Translations under genes and position numbers: made by a program
Shown: positions 6,988-10,414 of the stretch, one piece after another
How the letters are laid out: every line of letters begins with the position of its first letter
Numbering within the stretch: position 1 is the stretch's first letter
Notes under the pieces: generated by a model
Database searches by the model: none
The model's input: only the letters and a program-made list of their open reading frames with translations
What the model was told of the DNA's origin: nothing
Origin: Planctomycetota bacterium
Lineage (GTDB): Bacteria; Planctomycetota; UBA1135; UBA2386
Direction of reading: 5' to 3'
DNA: 10,414 bases
NCBI GenBank assembly: GCA_003235605.1
Contig: QJVU01000446.1
Span: 1-10,414 of the forward strand

Positions 6988-7007
6988 GGGGAACCCCCCA
7001 ATTCCCC
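6988..7007 (-). terminator. weak hairpin downstream of the HEAT-repeat lipoprotein gene
   Basis: GGGGAA (6988-6993) and TTCCCC (7002-7007) form a 6-bp stem with an 8-base loop, 49 bases after the lipoprotein stop. A second small palindrome, CCCCTTGGGG, lies between it and the stop. There is no T tract, and runs of G and C make chance pairing likely, so a terminator role is only a suggestion. Confidence 0.25.
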
Positions 7008-7056
7008 AGAGGACCCGGCCTCCCCTTGGGGGCGCGGACCGGACGACGACGGCCGG

Positions 7057-7950
7057 CTACTTCTTGCTCTCGTTGGCGGGCTCCTGCGGGGTCTGCTCCT
7101 TGCCGCTGGTCCCGTCGAGCTTGATCTCTTCGAAGTCCGGCAGATCCTTGAAGGGATCGTTGGCGGAGTTGTCGTTGTTCTTGGGCTTGTTCTCCGGCCC
7201 CGGCGGGAACCCCACTTCCGGCCCCGGCGGTGCGGGCGGAACCATGGGCGCCGGCGGCACCTGTGGCGACGGCGGCACCGGCCCCTGGGCAGGCGGCTGT
7301 CCGGGCGTTCCCAGGCCATTGTCCATGGCGTACTTCTTGGCGAACCAGGGGTCCCCGCTCTGCTCCCCCCACCACTGCCACCAGGCCAGCACGGCCTTCT
7401 TGCGCTGGGTCTCGGACTCGCTCAGGTGGTCATAGCCGAAGTCCCTCTGGGTGGCGTCCTTCAGCGCCATGTGGCAGTTGTAGCGCACCGGCAACAGGGG
7501 CGAATCCAGACCCGAAATCAGCGTGGGGACCTCCTTCAGGTCCCCCAGTGTGACGAGTGCGCGAGCCACCTCGAGGCGCACCGACTCGTGGGGATCGTGG
7601 ACCAGCTCCCGCAGGTATGGGATTACCCTCCGGTCACGGATCCGGGAGAGGACCCATGCACAGCTGGAGCGCACCTTGGGCTCGCTGTTGTGGAGGCCGC
7701 GCAGCAGGGCGGGAATCGCCTGATCGCCCGCCTTGCTGGAGAGCCACAGCAGGTTGTCCAGGAGCTCCTGCCGGTGCTGGTAGGAGATCTGATCCACCCG
7801 GTTGTTGATCTCCTTGGCCATGAGCGCGTTGGGCTCGACGAAGCCACTGCCGGACGTGACGGTCCCACATCCGGCGAGCGGCATCCACGGCACGAGCAAC
7901 AGGAGCGACAGGAGCGACAGTTTCGCGGCTGGTGTAGCTGGACGCCTCAT
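7057..7950 (-). CDS. HEAT-repeat lipoprotein with proline-rich tail
   Basis: A 297-residue predicted lipoprotein. A basic and hydrophobic signal (residues 2-24) ends in the lipobox LAGC, so C28 would be lipidated and the protein anchored on the periplasmic side of a membrane. Residues about 55-165 form HEAT-like helical pairs (AIPALLRGLHNSEPKVRSSC, then VIPYLRELVHDPHESVRLEV and VPTLISGLDS-PLLPVRYNC), a scaffold for protein binding. An FGYD motif and the tryptophan block AWWQWW (189-194) follow, a combination I associate with planctomycete HEAT proteins. From about 215 the chain becomes a proline/glycine-rich and then acidic, charged tail, probably disordered. The partner and role are unknown. 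The start is fixed by the signal peptide. It lies 160 bases upstream of the pilin gene on the same strand and might share its transcript. Confidence 0.85.
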   Translation of the reverse strand: MRRPATPAAKLSLLSLLLLVPWMPLAGCGTVTSGSGFVEPNALMAKEINNRVDQISYQHRQELLDNLLWLSSKAGDQAIPALLRGLHNSEPKVRSSCAWVLSRIRDRRVIPYLRELVHDPHESVRLEVARALVTLGDLKEVPTLISGLDSPLLPVRYNCHMALKDATQRDFGYDHLSESETQRKKAVLAWWQWWGEQSGDPWFAKKYAMDNGLGTPGQPPAQGPVPPSPQVPPAPMVPPAPPGPEVGFPPGPENKPKNNDNSANDPFKDLPDFEEIKLDGTSGKEQTPQEPANESKK

Positions 7951-8070
7951 GGTTCTTGGTGCCTCTGGTGGCGGCTGAAGGAACCCGCGCCCGTTCCTGT
8001 TGGGCCGGGGATGTCGGTGCTATCGACGCATCCCGGTCGCGTTCTTTAGCTGGTACCCGCCCCCAGGGTT

Positions 8071-8098
8071 TTGAAGGTCCGGGTGGTGGACCTAGAAT
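8071..8098 (+). promoter_or_regulatory. sigma-70-like promoter for the HU gene
   Basis: TTGAAG (8071-8076; four of six matches to TTGACA) and TAGAAT (8093-8098; five of six to TATAAT) are 16 bases apart, about 58 bases before the HU start. This is the best promoter match in the window. It lies in the 206-base divergent spacer (7951-8156) shared with the lipoprotein gene, for which I see no convincing promoter. The predicted leader contains a run of eight G (8108-8115). Confidence 0.6.
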
Positions 8099-8147
8099 GG
8101 GCCTCTTGGGGGGGGCAAGCCAATCCAAGCCACCCCACCCGTTCTGT

Positions 8148-8153
8148 GGAGGG
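8148..8153 (+). promoter_or_regulatory. Shine-Dalgarno site of the HU gene
   Basis: GGAGGG ends three bases before the ATG at 8157. It is the clearest ribosome-binding site in the window and fixes this start against the longer open frame, which begins at 7956 upstream of the promoter. Confidence 0.75.
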
Positions 8154-8156
8154 AAC

Positions 8157-8432
8157 ATGAACAAGGCTGAGTTGATCGAGGCGGTGCAAAAGCGCCTGGG
8201 TGACACCTGCTCCCGGGCTCACGCCGAGCGCTGCGTGAACAGCGTCCTGGAGGCCATCGCCGACGGCCTGGAGCAGGACAACACCGTGCAGTTGGTGGGG
8301 TTCGGCACGTTCGAGGTGCGGCGGCGGAAGGCCAGGGTCGGCCTGAACCCCCAGACCCGGGAGCCGATGCAGATCGCCGCCAGCAAGACCGTGGGCTTCC
8401 GCCCCGGCAACAAGCTGAAAGACGCCATCTAG
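8157..8432 (+). CDS. HU/IHF-family nucleoid DNA-binding protein
   Basis: A 91-residue histone-like protein, the standard HU length. HU dimers bend and compact DNA in the nucleoid. The start MNKAELIEAV, the central GFGTFEVRRRKAR (about 48-60) and the DNA-arm stretch LNPQTREPMQIAASKTVGF (63-81) match the family signature; the proline that intercalates at the arm tip is P71 in REP. The C-terminus KLKDAI is also normal. Two cysteines (C18, C26) are uncommon in HU. Own promoter and strong Shine-Dalgarno upstream indicate high expression. It converges on mnmA with no spacer: both stop codons use the same CTAG. HU cannot be told from an IHF subunit with certainty, but HU is likelier for a single gene of this kind. 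Confidence 0.95.
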   Translation: MNKAELIEAVQKRLGDTCSRAHAERCVNSVLEAIADGLEQDNTVQLVGFGTFEVRRRKARVGLNPQTREPMQIAASKTVGFRPGNKLKDAI

Positions 8433-9529
8433 GACCCGGAGTCCGGGGTCCGGTCGATCCAGCCCCCGCCGAGCACCAGGTCTCCGCGGTAGAAGACGGC
8501 GGCCTGGCCCGGGCTGATCGCGGCCACGGGCCGCTGGAACCGGATGCGCACCACCGACGGGTCCTGGGCGTCCACCCGGATCTCTGCGGCTGCCGCTGCG
8601 CTCCGTGCCCGCACCTTCACTTCCGCCGAGAGGCTGGCACCCGGCTCGGGCTCTGGATCCAGGAGCCAGTTGACGCTGCGCACCAGGGCCCGGTCCTCGA
8701 GCAGCCCGGCTCCGTCGCAGAGCACGACCACACCGGTATCGCCGTGGATCTCCTTCACGTAGCGGGGCTTGCCCAAGGCCGGCAGTCCCCGGCGCTGACC
8801 CACGGTGAACGCCCCCACGCCCTGGTGGCGGCCGACCACGTTGCCGTCCTCATCCAGGAACACGCCCGCCTTGCCAGCGCCACCGCGGCTGCGCACGACA
8901 TCTCGGTAGTCACCGGAAGTCACGAAGCAGATCTCCATGGACTCGGCCTTGTCGGCAGTGGCCAACCCCGCGACCGCGGCTCGCCGCCGCACCTCGGTCT
9001 TGGTGAGACTCCCGAGGGGAAACCACACCCGACCATCACGCAGGGCTGCGCGGTCAATGCCGAAGAGATAGTAGGTCTGGTCCTTGTCGGCGTCTGTGGA
9101 TCTCAGGAGGCAGCCGCCTTCCACCCTGGCGTAGTGGCCGGTGGCGACCGCATCCGCACCCAAAGCCTCCACAAGGGAGAACAGGTGGCCGAACTTGAGA
9201 TCCTGGTTGCAGAGCACGCACGGGTTCGGGGTGCGGCCGCGCCGATACTCGGCGGCGAAGTGCTCTATCAGCCGGCTGAACTCCGGGGCGTAGTCGATGG
9301 CGTAGAACGGCGCCCCGAGCCGCTCGGCCACGGACCTGGCGTCCCGGGCATCGGCCGCCGAACAGCAGCTCCTGGAGGTCGGGCTCGGGGCGCCAGCGAG
9401 ACCCCGGTCCGTGACACCGTTCCGCATGAACACGCCCACGACCTCGTGGCCGGCCTCCTGCAGCAGGAGCGCCGCCACGCTGCTGTCGACGCCACCGGAC
9501 ATCGCCACCAGAACACGGGACCTGGACAT
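8429..9529 (-). CDS. mnmA: MnmA, tRNA-specific 2-thiouridylase
   Basis: MnmA (TrmU) adds sulfur to C2 of the wobble uridine U34 in Lys, Glu and Gln tRNAs, activating the base with ATP. The 366-residue product has normal length. The PP-loop SGGVDSS lies at 11-17, the tRNA/cysteine motif TPNPCVLCN at 100-108, ATGHYAR at 129-135, KDQTYYLFG at 149-157, ESMEICF at 196-202, and a GQRRGL turn at 244-249. By alignment with E. coli MnmA the catalytic pair is C107 and C201. C104 adds a third nearby cysteine, making CXXC, as in the enzyme variant with NPC-x2-CN. The ATG at 9529 directly precedes the first strand RVLVAMSGG. The frame stays open to 9712, but that is the antisense of the methyltransferase gene. 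No Shine-Dalgarno is visible. It converges on HU and diverges from the methyltransferase. Confidence 0.96.
   Translation of the reverse strand: MSRSRVLVAMSGGVDSSVAALLLQEAGHEVVGVFMRNGVTDRGLAGAPSPTSRSCCSAADARDARSVAERLGAPFYAIDYAPEFSRLIEHFAAEYRRGRTPNPCVLCNQDLKFGHLFSLVEALGADAVATGHYARVEGGCLLRSTDADKDQTYYLFGIDRAALRDGRVWFPLGSLTKTEVRRRAAVAGLATADKAESMEICFVTSGDYRDVVRSRGGAGKAGVFLDEDGNVVGRHQGVGAFTVGQRRGLPALGKPRYVKEIHGDTGVVVLCDGAGLLEDRALVRSVNWLLDPEPEPGASLSAEVKVRARSAAAAAEIRVDAQDPSVVRIRFQRPVAAISPGQAAVFYRGDLVLGGGWIDRTPDSGS
8432..8451 (+). terminator. hairpin directly after the HU stop, inside the 3' end of mnmA
   Basis: GGACCC (8432-8437) and GGGTCC (8446-8451) form a 6-bp stem with an 8-base loop beginning at the last base of the HU stop. 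No T run follows. Since HU and mnmA end at the same place, a terminator for HU has to lie within mnmA, and this is the only evident candidate. Confidence 0.3.
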
Positions 9530-9548
9530 GGGGGTAGACTTTCGCACC

Positions 9549-10414
9549 GTGAAGGCACCGCAATCAAGGCCCGGGGAGCAGGGTAGACCGGAGACAGGGG
9601 CGGACGCAGAAGCGGGCACCCGCGGCGAGCGAGAACGGGAGCAGCAGCGGGACACCGTGGCCGGGTTCTGGAACGCCCGCCACCAGGACCCGGTCGCCGA
9701 CGCCCACGACAACTTCCTGGCCCACCCCCTGGTCCAGACCTACCTCTCCCTGAAGGCGTTCGGCAGCAGCCTGGGACACCTGGATGCCGCCATCCACGCG
9801 ATCCGTGCCCGCACCCGGCCCGGCTCCTGGATGCTCTCCCTGGGTTGCGGCCGGGCCACCAAGGAACAGGCCATCGCCCGCGCCCTCCCCGACCGGCGGC
9901 TGCTGGCCATCGACATCGCCGCCGACGCCATCGCGCTGGCCCAGGAGGAGGCCACGCGGACCGGCCTCGACAACCTGGAGCTGCGTCTCGGGGACTTCAA
10001 CCACCTCGAGGAGCTGGACCTGCCGCCGGGATCCCTCGACGTGGTGCTGGGACTCGGCGCCATCCATCACGTGGACAACCTCGAGGGGTTGTGGGCCACG
10101 GCCCGGCGGGTGTTGAGCCCGGATGGCGTGGTCCTGGCCCAGGAGTACATCGGCCCCAACCGTTTCCAGTGGACGGAGGCGCAGATGGCGGCTGGTACCA
10201 GGGCCCTGGAGGAACTGGTCCCGGAGGAGCACAAGCCCCACCACCAGCGGGTGGAGCGGATCCCGGCGGCGGAGATCGCCCGCATCGATCCCTCGGAGGC
10301 GGTGCGCTCCGAGGAGATCCTCACGACCGCTGAAGGCTGCGGCCTCCTCACGGAGGCCTATGCTGGGGCGGGCTGTAGCCTCCTGCAGCCGGTGCTGATG
10401 AACCAGGTGCAGAC
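9549..10414 (+). CDS. class I SAM-dependent methyltransferase, 3' end cut off
   Basis: At least 288 codons in a frame that reaches the window edge without a stop. It shows a Rossmann methyltransferase fold: motif I MLSLGCGRATKE (95-106, SAM-binding glycines), acidic end of strand 2 at LLAIDIA (D122), GDF (D149) after strand 3, and LGLGAIHHV (167-175) at the motif IV position. EYIGPNRFQW (199-208), a stretch I have seen in uncharacterised methyltransferases of this type, follows. The substrate cannot be told. The start is uncertain: GTG 9549 is used here, ATG 9528 is in frame and overlaps the mnmA start codon in a CATG, and GTG 9657 begins just before FWNARH. The first 35 residues are low-complexity with more A- or T-ending codons than the rest, so the short form is possible. 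The end is probably close, since LLQPVL resembles the usual last strand. Confidence 0.85.
   Translation, partial: MKAPQSRPGEQGRPETGADAEAGTRGEREREQQRDTVAGFWNARHQDPVADAHDNFLAHPLVQTYLSLKAFGSSLGHLDAAIHAIRARTRPGSWMLSLGCGRATKEQAIARALPDRRLLAIDIAADAIALAQEEATRTGLDNLELRLGDFNHLEELDLPPGSLDVVLGLGAIHHVDNLEGLWATARRVLSPDGVVLAQEYIGPNRFQWTEAQMAAGTRALEELVPEEHKPHHQRVERIPAAEIARIDPSEAVRSEEILTTAEGCGLLTEAYAGAGCSLLQPVLMNQVQ

Noticed and set aside
8108..8115. Run of eight G in the HU leader as a phase-variation switch
   Set aside because: It lies downstream of the predicted promoter and outside any coding frame. A housekeeping nucleoid gene is an unlikely target, and one homopolymer in GC-rich DNA is expected by chance.
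7956..8156. Extension of the HU frame upstream to 7956
   Set aside because: It would begin upstream of the best promoter match, and HU proteins start at MNKAEL; the Shine-Dalgarno at 8148-8153 supports the ATG at 8157.

Overview
The window is a GC-rich stretch of bacterial chromosome from a Gram-negative organism: it encodes an outer-membrane beta-barrel, a lipoprotein and a periplasmic multiheme cytochrome. The phylum is inferred only. A type IV-pilin-like protein with a late SDG-aVR motif and a HEAT-repeat lipoprotein ending in an FGYD...W-x-WW block both resemble proteins common in Planctomycetota, so that phylum is my tentative guess. Most starts have no clear Shine-Dalgarno sequence, HU being the main exception. 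There are no tRNA, rRNA, CRISPR, transposase or phage genes, and no gap over 300 bases without a candidate gene.

Layout. On the minus strand, 1-2202 holds the riboflavin gene ribD (3' end cut by the window edge) and, upstream of it and slightly overlapping, the tRNA-modification gene miaB. A 62-bp divergent spacer separates miaB from a plus-strand two-gene operon (2265-5911). This operon encodes a secreted 18-heme c-type cytochrome of the MtrA/DmsE type and, overlapping by one base, an MtrB/PioB-type outer-membrane barrel. From 5916 to 7950 the minus strand carries a possible small membrane protein, a pilin-like protein and a HEAT-repeat lipoprotein. A divergent promoter region (7951-8156) leads to a plus-strand HU-family DNA-binding protein. 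HU converges on mnmA (minus), the two sharing a CTAG at their stops. Divergent from mnmA, a class I SAM-dependent methyltransferase runs off the right edge.

How the genes work together. Most of the window is housekeeping: riboflavin, two tRNA thiolation/methylthiolation enzymes and a nucleoid protein. The exceptional part is the cytochrome-barrel pair, a porin-cytochrome conduit for moving electrons across the outer membrane. The cytochrome has 18 CXXCH motifs where MtrA/DmsE has 10. Their spacing reads as three tandem four-heme modules followed by the usual six-heme C-terminal domain (4+4+4+6). The barrel has its own CXXCH just after the signal peptide, where Shewanella MtrB has a CXXC. No extracellular MtrC-like cytochrome is present in the window. 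I infer an extended electron wire whose extra N-terminal modules project into the periplasm; the direction of electron flow and the substrate cannot be told from the sequence.
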